Below are positions 1 to 5,470 of a stretch of 10,225 bases of DNA, piece by piece. Below the pieces are notes generated by a model. It was not told the DNA's origin and ran no database searches. It was given only the letters and a program-made list of their open reading frames with translations. This DNA comes from JANQKX01 sp039028695. Its GTDB lineage: Bacteria; Pseudomonadota; Alphaproteobacteria; Kiloniellales; Kiloniellaceae. The stretch is taken from assembly GCA_039028695.1 (NCBI GenBank), contig JBCCHN010000168.1, positions 1 to 10,225 on the forward strand, given 5' to 3'. Every line of letters starts with the position of its first letter. Position 1 is the first letter of the stretch. The translations under genes were made by a program, and so were the position numbers.

Positions 1-1
1 G

Positions 2-2455
2 GAACTGCGCACATCGGACCGTCAATTTACCGTGCGGGCCGATGCTCGGCTCAATGACGCGGCAGACTTTGCGCGCGTGGTCGTTAAGGAACTTGAAGGC
101 GGCCCTGTCCGACTTGAGGATGTGGCGCGGGTAAGCCTTGGCGTAGAGGACGATCAGACCGAGTTGCGGACAAATGGTGTCACTTCCGTTGGCCTAAGCA
201 TCTTGCGCCAGTCCCAAGCCAATACAGTTGCCATTTCGAATCAGGTGCGCCAGGAGATTGCTGAGCTTGCGAACAATCTGCCGCCCGGAATGGAAATCTT
301 GGTGGCCTTTGACGAAGCCAATTTTGTGCAAGCCTCAATCCAAGAGGTGGTCAAAACGCTCGGCATAACGATTCTCATTGTTGTTGCGGTCATCTTTCTC
401 TTCCTCGGCTCCGGTCGGGCTTTAATCGTGCCGGCCGTCACCATCCCGGTGGCATTGATCGGCACTTTCTTGGGCATTTATCTGTTCGGATTCTCCATTA
501 ACACCCTAAGTTTGCTCGCTCTGGTCTTGGCCGTCGGCATTCTGGTCGACGATGCGATCGTCATTCTCGAGAATATTCAACATCACATGGCGCGCGGTGC
601 GACAGCAGCCGCAGCGAGTATCGTCGGCACCAAGCAGGTCTTTTTCGCCGTTATCGCAACCTCATTGACCCTGATTTCCGTTTTTGTCCCTGTCTCATTA
701 ATGGAAGGCAAAATCGGCCTACTGTTTGCTGAATTCGGCATTGTCATGGCGCTGATCGTTGTTGTGTCAACTTTCGTTGCCTTGACCCTCTGCCCCATGC
801 TGGCTTCAAAGTTGCTGCAAGCAGGGGACCGCCCCAACCGCCTAACAGGCGGGGCCGACCGCGCCTTTGCACGATTGGAGGCCTGCTATGCCGCCGGCCT
901 TTCAAAGGTCATTCAAGCCCCCTGGTTGGTTGTTCTCTTGACTGTCGCCTTGGGCGTTGCGGCGATGGGGCTCTATAATAAATTGCCCAAAGAGCTGACG
1001 ACCCTGGAGGATCGGGGTGTCTTTTTCGTCAGTCTCACGGGCCCACAAGGCGCAAATTTCGATTACACGAATGGGGAAATGCGTGACGTTGAGCACCGGC
1101 TCCAGCCCCTCCTGGACTCCGGTGAGGCAGAAGTGGTGCGCAGCATGAGCGGATTTCGGGGCAACTCTCATCGTGGCTTTGCCGTCGTCTCCCTGGCCGA
1201 CTGGGATGAGCGGGACCGCTCTTCCGCTGAAATCGCCGGGGCGTTGATCGAGCCCTTGTCCCAGGTGACCGGAGCCCGCGCCTTCCCTGTTTTGCCGGCG
1301 GGCTTGGGCTTGCGGGGCAGCCGCCAGCCCTTGCAACTTGTCATCGGCGGATATGACCATCAAGAGGTCAAGAGCTGGGCCGATTCGCTGATCCCGGTAT
1401 TGGAGCAAAATCCTAATCTGCTCAATATTGAGGTCGACTACGAAGAGAACCAACCCGAATTCAAGGTCGAGGTTGATCGTTTGCGCGCCGATGATCTTGG
1501 CGTGTCCGTCGAGGCGATTGGGCGGACCTTGCAGAGCATGATTGCCTCGCAAAAAGTGACGACCTTTGTTGATCGGGGCCGGGAATATGACGTCATTGTC
1601 CAAAGTGACGAAGGAGATCGGCGCAATCCGCACGATTTAACCTCGATTTATTTGAAATCGGATACCTCCGGACAGCTGGTTCCGTTAGACGCCTTGGTAT
1701 CGGTTAACGAGGGCGCCTCGGCCGCCGATTTACGCCGCTACGAGCGTTTGCCGAGCATCACCTTATCGGCGGCCCTTGCCGACGGATACGATTTGGGTGC
1801 GGCGATCGCCTTTGCAACCCAGGCGGCGCAGGAAACTCTGCCGGATGAAGCCCGTTTGGCCTACAGTGGCTTATCAAAGGAGTTCACAGATTCAGCGGGC
1901 GCTATTTTTGCCAGCGTAGCACTCGCAATCTTGGTGGTTTATCTTGTGCTTGCGGCACAATTCGAATCCTTTCGCCAACCTTTTGTGATCCTATTGACCG
2001 TTCCCTTGGCCGTCTCGGGCGCTTTGCTGGCTCTTTGGCTGACTGGGACTTCCCTCAATATCTTTAGCCAAATTGGGCTGATCTTACTGATTGGGCTGAT
2101 GGCCAAGAACGGCATTTTGATCGTCGATTACGCCAATCAATTACAGGCCCAGGGTTTGGGGACAAGAGAGGCGGCCCTTCAGGCGGCCCAGCGCCGCTTA
2201 CGTCCCATCGTCATGACTCTCCTGTCCACCTTACTGGGCGCCATCCCGTTGGTCATGGCCAGTGGCGCGGGCGCGGAAAGCCGCTTTGCCATCGGGACCG
2301 TGATCATTGGCGGTTTGTCGGCGACACTGTGCCTAACGCTTTTTGTCATTCCCGTATTCTACGAGCTTTTTTCTGCCCGCGACAAAAAGCAAACCGCTGT
2401 GCCGAGCCCGCAAGGCGCGAAACATCTCGCCACAGATCATCCAGGTCAGACTTGA
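2..2455 (+). CDS. RND efflux pump inner-membrane subunit (HAE1/AcrB-like), 5' truncated
   Basis: Inner-membrane transporter of a tripartite proton-driven efflux system. The frame is open from base 2 (ELRTSDRQFT... before a GTG at 32), so the gene begins outside the window. Counting residues from the GTG at 32, transmembrane segments start near residue 110. The TM4 relay motif is VGILVDDAIVILEN with Asp173-Asp174, which align with AcrB Asp407/408. The TM10 motif GLMAKNGILIVDY carries Lys692, matching AcrB Lys940. A periplasmic porter domain (about 320-620) lies between two groups of helices, the usual RND duplication. Compared with AcrB, about 220 N-terminal residues are missing because of the window edge. 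The C-terminus is short and polar after the last helix (PVFYELFSARDKKQ). The partner membrane-fusion protein is probably upstream, outside the window. Substrate cannot be told from sequence. The stop overlaps the convergent GFA gene by 10 bp. Family call is firm; subfamily is not. Confidence 0.95.
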   Translation, partial: ELRTSDRQFTVRADARLNDAADFARVVVKELEGGPVRLEDVARVSLGVEDDQTELRTNGVTSVGLSILRQSQANTVAISNQVRQEIAELANNLPPGMEILVAFDEANFVQASIQEVVKTLGITILIVVAVIFLFLGSGRALIVPAVTIPVALIGTFLGIYLFGFSINTLSLLALVLAVGILVDDAIVILENIQHHMARGATAAAASIVGTKQVFFAVIATSLTLISVFVPVSLMEGKIGLLFAEFGIVMALIVVVSTFVALTLCPMLASKLLQAGDRPNRLTGGADRAFARLEACYAAGLSKVIQAPWLVVLLTVALGVAAMGLYNKLPKELTTLEDRGVFFVSLTGPQGANFDYTNGEMRDVEHRLQPLLDSGEAEVVRSMSGFRGNSHRGFAVVSLADWDERDRSSAEIAGALIEPLSQVTGARAFPVLPAGLGLRGSRQPLQLVIGGYDHQEVKSWADSLIPVLEQNPNLLNIEVDYEENQPEFKVEVDRLRADDLGVSVEAIGRTLQSMIASQKVTTFVDRGREYDVIVQSDEGDRRNPHDLTSIYLKSDTSGQLVPLDALVSVNEGASAADLRRYERLPSITLSAALADGYDLGAAIAFATQAAQETLPDEARLAYSGLSKEFTDSAGAIFASVALAILVVYLVLAAQFESFRQPFVILLTVPLAVSGALLALWLTGTSLNIFSQIGLILLIGLMAKNGILIVDYANQLQAQGLGTREAALQAAQRRLRPIVMTLLSTLLGAIPLVMASGAGAESRFAIGTVIIGGLSATLCLTLFVIPVFYELFSARDKKQTAVPSPQGAKHLATDHPGQT

Positions 2456-2907
2456 GCCCAATGGGCCAGCTGTTCGTCAAAGTCCTCGGGCTCGGTTTCA
2501 AAGGCAAAGGCGGTGCCGCCCCGGTCGATTTTCACCCAGGGCTGGGCGCTGCGGGTCCAAAGGTGGCCCAGGGGCTTTAGGTCCGAGACATCGTCTAAAG
2601 AGCCGCCCTTGATACTCACGTTTTCTGATTCGTGGTTGGAAGCATGGTACAGCCGGCTTCCACAATCGGGGCAAAAGGCGCAGAGCACGCCCCTTCCGCT
2701 GGAAGCCAACCGTTGCCAGAATTTGGGCGTTCCCATGGTAATTTCGAAGTTCTTGCGCCGCACCTGGACTGATATGCCAAAGGCACTGGCGGATTGCTTT
2801 TGGCACTCCTGGCAATGGCAAAGGTAGGTAACGACCGGCTTGCCGATAAACCGATATCGCACGGCACCGCATTGGCAGCCGCCTTCCTTGATCGTGGCCT
2901 GATCCAT
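2446..2907 (-). CDS. GFA/CENP-V family zinc-binding protein
   Basis: A 153-residue protein of the glutathione-dependent formaldehyde-activating (GFA) fold. It shows the family's cysteine signature: GGCQCGAVRY (Cys11, Cys13), CHCQECQK (Cys30, Cys32, Cys35) and CAFCPDCGSRLY (Cys76, Cys79, Cys82), expected to bind two zinc ions. Family members include Gfa, linked to S-hydroxymethylglutathione formation, but most are uncharacterised, so no reaction should be assumed. I chose the ATG at 2907 over the one two codons upstream (2913). On the minus strand AGGAG lies 6 nt before 2907 but directly abuts 2913, leaving no spacing. The gene converges on the RND gene and shares its last 10 bp. It appears monocistronic; no neighbour points to formaldehyde metabolism. 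Confidence 0.9.
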   Translation of the reverse strand: MDQATIKEGGCQCGAVRYRFIGKPVVTYLCHCQECQKQSASAFGISVQVRRKNFEITMGTPKFWQRLASSGRGVLCAFCPDCGSRLYHASNHESENVSIKGGSLDDVSDLKPLGHLWTRSAQPWVKIDRGGTAFAFETEPEDFDEQLAHWAQV

Positions 2908-2913
2908 TTCCAT

Positions 2914-2918
2914 CTCCT
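2914..2918 (-). promoter_or_regulatory. ribosome binding site that sets the GFA start
   Basis: On the minus strand AGGAG is followed by ATGGAA and then ATG. Spacing is 6 nt to the ATG at 2907 and 0 nt to the ATG at 2913, so the downstream codon is the likelier start. Spacing is read directly; use of the start is inferred. Confidence 0.6.
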
Positions 2919-2986
2919 AACGGATGAATTCTTGACGATCATCCTAAGCTGATCAAGGCACTGAATAATGTCAGTAGCGCATTATC

Positions 2987-2996
2987 AGCTATAGCT
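2987..2996. repeat. 10-bp palindrome AGCTATAGCT
   Basis: Perfect palindrome in the 190-bp gap between the divergent GFA gene and the 65-aa gene, about 100 bp before the latter's ATG. It could be an operator or chance. I found no convincing -35/-10 pair around it. The rest of the gap (2914-3099) shows nothing else I can name. Confidence 0.25.
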
Positions 2997-3099
2997 AACG
3001 ATCTCTTAAGACCTACATGGAATGATTAGGCGCAGGATCGCCAATTCTATATTTGCCTCAATACGGGGCATATTGAAATTCAAATTGGGAGGACCTGAG

Positions 3100-3297
3100 A
3101 TGAGCGATTTATCACAGCGCGACCTCAGCCAGATTCCGGAGCACAAAATGAGTCCCGAGGAACGCCGGGAATTGAAGCGCCGCTATGACGAGTTTTTGGG
3201 CATCTTGCGCCGCAAAAGTGGTCTGATGGGAGCTCCGAAGCCGGCCGAAAAGACCATCCGCCCTTGGTCACCCGCCAAACTGGCCAGTAAGGCGTAA
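3100..3297 (+). CDS. small charged hypothetical protein, 65 aa
   Basis: I do not recognise this protein. It is 65 residues, highly charged and rich in Arg, Lys and Glu. Residues 17-40 (MSPEERRELKRRYDEFLGILRRK) look like one amphipathic helix, followed by a Pro-rich basic tail (PKPAEKTIRPWSPAK). There is no signal peptide, membrane segment or cysteine. The ATG at 3100 is preceded by a good ribosome binding site (TTGGGAGGACCTGAG, core GGGAGG at 3088-3093). The same frame is open back to an ATG at 3022, which would add 26 basic residues but has no comparable site, so I prefer 3100. It stands alone between two minus-strand genes. A role in nucleic-acid or protein binding is possible from charge only; function is unknown. 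Confidence 0.65.
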   Translation: MSDLSQRDLSQIPEHKMSPEERRELKRRYDEFLGILRRKSGLMGAPKPAEKTIRPWSPAKLASKA

Positions 3298-3308
3298 AGA
3301 GGTCAGGC

Positions 3309-3332
3309 ATAAACAGGTAAGTTATAAACAGG
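3309..3332. repeat. two 9-bp direct repeats ATAAACAGG, period 15
   Basis: ATAAACAGG occurs at 3309-3317 and 3324-3332, just past the stop of the 65-aa gene. They may be a short local duplication or a pair of protein-binding half-sites. Apart from these and a weak hairpin at 3403-3425, the stretch 3298-3435 shows nothing I can name. Confidence 0.35.
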
Positions 3333-3402
3333 CAGGGTGCAAAAAGGCCGCCGAAAGCGTGTAAAAGGACTTGCGCCAATAACGCTCAATTTTGGTAATT
3401 AA

Positions 3403-3425
3403 GGCCCCTTGCTCACCTAGGGGTT
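3403..3425 (-). terminator. weak hairpin downstream of sspB
   Basis: CCCCT (3405-3409) pairs with AGGGG (3419-3423), with two G-T wobbles outward. It lies 11 bp past the sspB stop on the minus strand and is followed there by TTAATT rather than a U-run. It may be the sspB transcript end, but the stem is short and the tail poor. Confidence 0.3.
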
Positions 3426-3435
3426 CCGTTACGCC

Positions 3436-3948
3436 TTACTTTTTGCGAAAAGAATCCAGGGTAACCACCTTCTTGGCGGCGTCCTCTGCCGTTTCCTTCT
3501 CCGACCTTGCCGGCCCGGTTTTTTCTACCTTCTTCTTCGGCGCCGAGGGAGCGACCACTTTATCCTCGCCGACCTCCTCCGAACCGGACCCATCAGAGAC
3601 GTCGAATTGCAATCCAAAACGGACCGACGGATCGGCAAAGGCGATCACCGAACCGAAGGCAATTTTCAGCTGATGGGGGACGCCCGAAAAACTCAGCTTA
3701 ACCTCAAATCGATCAGAATAAACCTCAAGGTCCCAAAATTGGTTTTGCAGGACGATCGTCATCTCACTTGGATAGCGTTTGGACAATTCCTCGGGGATGT
3801 CCACCTGCGGGTGTTCGGTCTTAAAGGTAATGTAGAAATGGTGCTCTCCGGGCAAGCCTTGCTCGGCGGCGATGGTGAGGGAACGTCGAACGACACTGCG
3901 TAGCGCGTCTTCGACCATTTGGTCGTATCTCATCTCTTCTATCGCCAT
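3436..3948 (-). CDS. sspB: ClpXP adaptor SspB (alphaproteobacterial type)
   Basis: Adaptor that binds the N-terminal half of ssrA tags on products of stalled ribosomes and tethers them to the ClpXP protease in the cytoplasm. The 170-residue protein has a folded substrate-binding domain at residues 1-118 (RYDQMVEDALRSVV helix, then beta strands through HHFYITFKT, MTIVLQNQFWDLEV and VRFGLQFDV). An acidic, Lys-rich, low-complexity linker covers about 118-160. The conserved C-terminal ClpX-docking peptide is VVTLDSFRKK. The reading frame extends 31 codons upstream to 4041. I place the start at the ATG at 3948 because homologous sequence begins at MAIEEMRYDQM and GGAGAG lies 11 nt upstream. The two-piece tmRNA gene lies just upstream on the same strand, so substrate tag and adaptor are neighbours. 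A separate promoter is possible within 3949-4119, but I see no strong one. Confidence 0.93.
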   Translation of the reverse strand: MAIEEMRYDQMVEDALRSVVRRSLTIAAEQGLPGEHHFYITFKTEHPQVDIPEELSKRYPSEMTIVLQNQFWDLEVYSDRFEVKLSFSGVPHQLKIAFGSVIAFADPSVRFGLQFDVSDGSGSEEVGEDKVVAPSAPKKKVEKTGPARSEKETAEDAAKKVVTLDSFRKK

Positions 3949-4075
3949 ATGAGATTCATCTCTCCAAGCTAATGTCTGGCCTTGTTGCGGCCCCTTTTCG
4001 GATGGCTGACAAAACCCGCCATTCCGATCCCGCTTCTCCAAAGACCCCTATTCTTCGGCTATCATCTTTTTCGGC

Positions 4076-4102
4076 GTCAACTTACTTTTGCGTCATGTTG
4101 AC
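4076..4102. repeat. inverted repeat GTCAAC-N15-GTTGAC upstream of sspB
   Basis: GTCAAC at 4076-4081 and GTTGAC at 4097-4102 are perfect complements 15 nt apart, about 130 bp before the sspB ATG. They could be operator half-sites spaced two helical turns centre to centre, or chance. No known regulator motif is recognised. Confidence 0.3.
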
Positions 4103-4119
4103 TTTTATTGCGTTTTTGT

Positions 4120-4143
4120 CGAGCGGGCCCGAAGGCCCGCTCG
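4120..4143 (-). terminator. perfect 10-bp hairpin with UUCG loop between tmRNA and sspB
   Basis: Read on the minus strand: CGAGCGGGCC, loop TTCG, then GGCCCGCTCG. This is a perfect GC-rich 10-bp stem closed by the hyperstable C(UUCG)G tetraloop. On the plus strand the loop would be CGAA, so the stable fold belongs to the minus-strand transcript leaving the tmRNA gene. No U-run follows it (ACAAAAACGC), so it is not a textbook intrinsic terminator. It may be a terminator with a poor tail, a barrier that fixes an RNA 3' end, or a pause or processing element ahead of sspB. The structure is certain; its function is inferred. Confidence 0.6.
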
Positions 4144-4199
4144 TGGCATAATTCTGTTGCCAGGTTCACACCAAAACCCCGCCTGAACGTGTGAAGGCC

Positions 4200-4473
4200 C
4201 AGGGCTTAAGTCGGCTAACCCGACCGCTATTAAGCGGCGAGGCGTGCCTCACTGTAGTTGTCGTTCGCAACTATAGTATTGGCCCGATAACGGCGGTACC
4301 ATGCCGAGCGCCGATCTTATCTTTACTACACGCGTCGATCCTGTTTCGCCCCCATCTGTCCGACTTCCAATGGAACGAGTTCGGAGGTTTTGGTGGAGGC
4401 GCCGGGTACTGCCCCCGGGTCCGCTGTGCTTATTCCATAAGCCCGTTTAGCGCTGTAGCTGGTTGCCCAGCCC
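4200..4473 (-). ncRNA. ssrA: two-piece (circularly permuted) tmRNA, alphaproteobacterial
   Basis: Transfer-messenger RNA that rescues stalled ribosomes; positions are minus strand, read from high to low. The acceptor piece (about 4473-4391) comes first and ends CGCCTCC-A-CCA with the CCA encoded (4393-4391). A 37-nt loop (4390-4354) is removed to give two RNAs. The coding piece starts at 4353 with GGGGGCGAAACAGGATCGACG, like the 5' end of one-piece tmRNA. GGGGGCG (4353-4347) pairs with CGCCTCC (4401-4395) over 7 bp, and the third pair is G-U, the alanyl-tRNA synthetase identity signal. The T-stem CCGGG/CCCGG carries a GGCAGTA loop in place of TTCRANY. CGCGTGT (4334-4328) can pair with GCACAGCG (4429-4422), one A bulged, joining the two pieces as helix P2. 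The tag frame is at 4268-4230, and CCGC-TTAATA-GCGG forms the stop-codon hairpin. The outer 5' and 3' ends are approximate. A TATATT at 4483-4478 fits a -10 box; no good -35 is seen. Confidence 0.95.
4230..4268 (-). other. ssrA: tmRNA proteolysis-tag reading frame (ANDNYSEARLAA)
   Basis: Twelve codons from GCG at 4268 to the TAA at 4232-4230 encode ANDNYSEARLAA. With the alanine carried by tmRNA the full tag is AANDNYSEARLAA. The resume codon is preceded by ATAGTT, close to the ATAGTC before the resume codon of E. coli tmRNA. AANDNY resembles the part read by SspB, and the terminal LAA is the ClpX signal. The SEAR centre is more polar than the middles of tags I recall from other alphaproteobacteria. 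The frame lies in the coding piece and is translated only in trans. Confidence 0.93.
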
Positions 4474-4477
4474 TTCC

Positions 4478-4513
4478 AATATAAGCAAAAGATCTTAATG
4501 GTGGAAGACTTCC
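4478..4513 (-). promoter_or_regulatory. possible tmRNA promoter with palindrome at -35
   Basis: On the minus strand TATATT (4483-4478) sits 4-5 nt before the start of the acceptor-piece homology, a fair -10 position. The -35 position falls on the perfect palindrome GGAAG-A-CTTCC (4503-4513) rather than a TTGACA-like box. The palindrome may be a regulator site covering -35. The geometry is visible; promoter function is inferred. Confidence 0.35.
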
Positions 4514-4526
4514 TGGCATAAAGTTA

Positions 4527-4539
4527 CCGATTGGATCGG
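4527..4539. repeat. inverted repeat CCGAT-TGG-ATCGG between tmRNA and thyA
   Basis: Perfect 5-bp arms around a 3-nt centre in the divergent gap. It is a candidate operator acting on tmRNA, thyA or both; no regulator is recognised. Confidence 0.3.
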
Positions 4540-4594
4540 CTGAAAAATGAATTAACTACAAATAGGCTTGGGAAAGGCCGGGTTTGTAAGATTT

Positions 4595-4647
4595 CACCTT
4601 ACCCTCCGAGGGCGGTGCCGTGCTAAGCTGGAGACGACTCCAGGCTT
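4595..4647 (+). promoter_or_regulatory. thyA leader with two hairpins before the start
   Basis: The first hairpin is CACC (4595-4598) and CCCT (4602-4605) pairing with AGGG (4609-4612) and GGTG (4614-4617), with small internal loops. The second is CTGGAG-ACGA-CTCCAG (4628-4643), extended by AAG/CTT around one bulged G (to 4647). The second ends 13 nt before the AAAGG ribosome binding site at 4661-4665. This could be a translational control leader, or chance pairing in GC-rich DNA. Confidence 0.35.
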
Positions 4648-4675
4648 GGCGATTTGGGACAAAGGTAACCAAATT

Positions 4676-5470
4676 TTGAAGCAGTATCTCGAATTGATGG
4701 AAAGGGTGCGCGAGACCGGCGTTGCAAAGGGGGATCGCACCGGAACGGGTACCTTGAGCGTTTTCGGGCATCAGATGCGCTTCGACCTCAGCCAAGGATT
4801 CCCCCTCGTCACCACTAAGAAGCTGCATGTGAAATCTATTATCCACGAGCTCTTGTGGTTCCTGAAAGGCGACAGCAATATTGCCTATCTAAAAGAAAAC
4901 GGGGTGCGGATTTGGGATGAATGGGCCGATGAGACCGGCGAGCTTGGTCCGGTTTATGGCGTTCAGTGGCGGTCCTGGCCCACGCCGGACGGCGGCTCGG
5001 TCGATCAGATCTCTCAGCTTTTGCGCCAAATCCGCGAGACCCCGGATTCCCGCCGTCTGCTGGTCTGTGCCTGGAACGTGGCCGATGTAGACAAGATGGC
5101 CCTGCCACCCTGTCATTGCCTTTTTCAGTTTTATGTGTCCGAGGGCAAGCTCTCCTGTCAGCTTTACCAGCGTTCGGCGGACATCTTTCTGGGGGTTCCC
5201 TTTAACATCGCCTCTTACGCCTTGCTGACCTTGATGGTGGCCCAGGTCAGCGGCCTGAAGCCCGGCGAATTCATCCATACCTTTGGAGACGCCCATCTTT
5301 ATCGAAATCACTTGAGTCAGGCCGAGGAACAGCTTTGCCGCGAACCTCTGCCGCTTCCCAAGATGATCTTGAACCCCGAGGTGAAGGATCTCTTTGCCTT
5401 CACCTTCGATGATTTTCAGCTGGTGGACTATCAGGCCTACCCGCACATCCCGGCGACGGTATCCGTATGA
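4676..5470 (+). CDS. thyA: thymidylate synthase ThyA
   Basis: Makes dTMP from dUMP using methylene-tetrahydrofolate as both carbon donor and reductant, releasing dihydrofolate in the cytosol. The start is a TTG at 4676. No in-frame ATG exists upstream, AAAGG lies 10 nt before it, and translation then begins MKQYLELMERV, matching E. coli ThyA from residue 1. Length is 264 residues, also equal to E. coli. Key residues fall at the family positions: DRTGTGT at 20-26, the nucleophile Cys146 in LPPCHCLFQFYV, Arg166 in QLYQRSAD, and the folate/dUMP loop PFNIASYALL. The C-terminus HIPATVSV is normal. It overlaps folA by 4 bp (ATGA), so translation is probably coupled. The frame is open further upstream to 4568, but that part has no homology. 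Confidence 0.97.
   Translation: MKQYLELMERVRETGVAKGDRTGTGTLSVFGHQMRFDLSQGFPLVTTKKLHVKSIIHELLWFLKGDSNIAYLKENGVRIWDEWADETGELGPVYGVQWRSWPTPDGGSVDQISQLLRQIRETPDSRRLLVCAWNVADVDKMALPPCHCLFQFYVSEGKLSCQLYQRSADIFLGVPFNIASYALLTLMVAQVSGLKPGEFIHTFGDAHLYRNHLSQAEEQLCREPLPLPKMILNPEVKDLFAFTFDDFQLVDYQAYPHIPATVSV

Noticed and set aside
902..1633. 243-aa minus-strand reading frame
   Set aside because: It is antisense to the clearly homologous RND gene and has no recognisable motifs.
3949..4041. 31-codon N-terminal extension of sspB
   Set aside because: SspB homology begins at the ATG at 3948, which also has an upstream GGAGAG; the extension lacks conserved sequence.
4160..4196. TTCACA/TGTGAA inverted repeat as a tmRNA terminator
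   Set aside because: The stem is only 6 bp with a 19-nt loop and no U-run; the hairpin at 4120-4143 is far stronger.
4191..4484. 97-aa plus-strand reading frame
   Set aside because: It lies over the minus-strand tmRNA, has no family resemblance, and its composition follows from the RNA's paired GC-rich segments.
4889..5446. 185-aa minus-strand reading frame
   Set aside because: It is a shadow of thyA, whose active-site residues are all intact on the plus strand.
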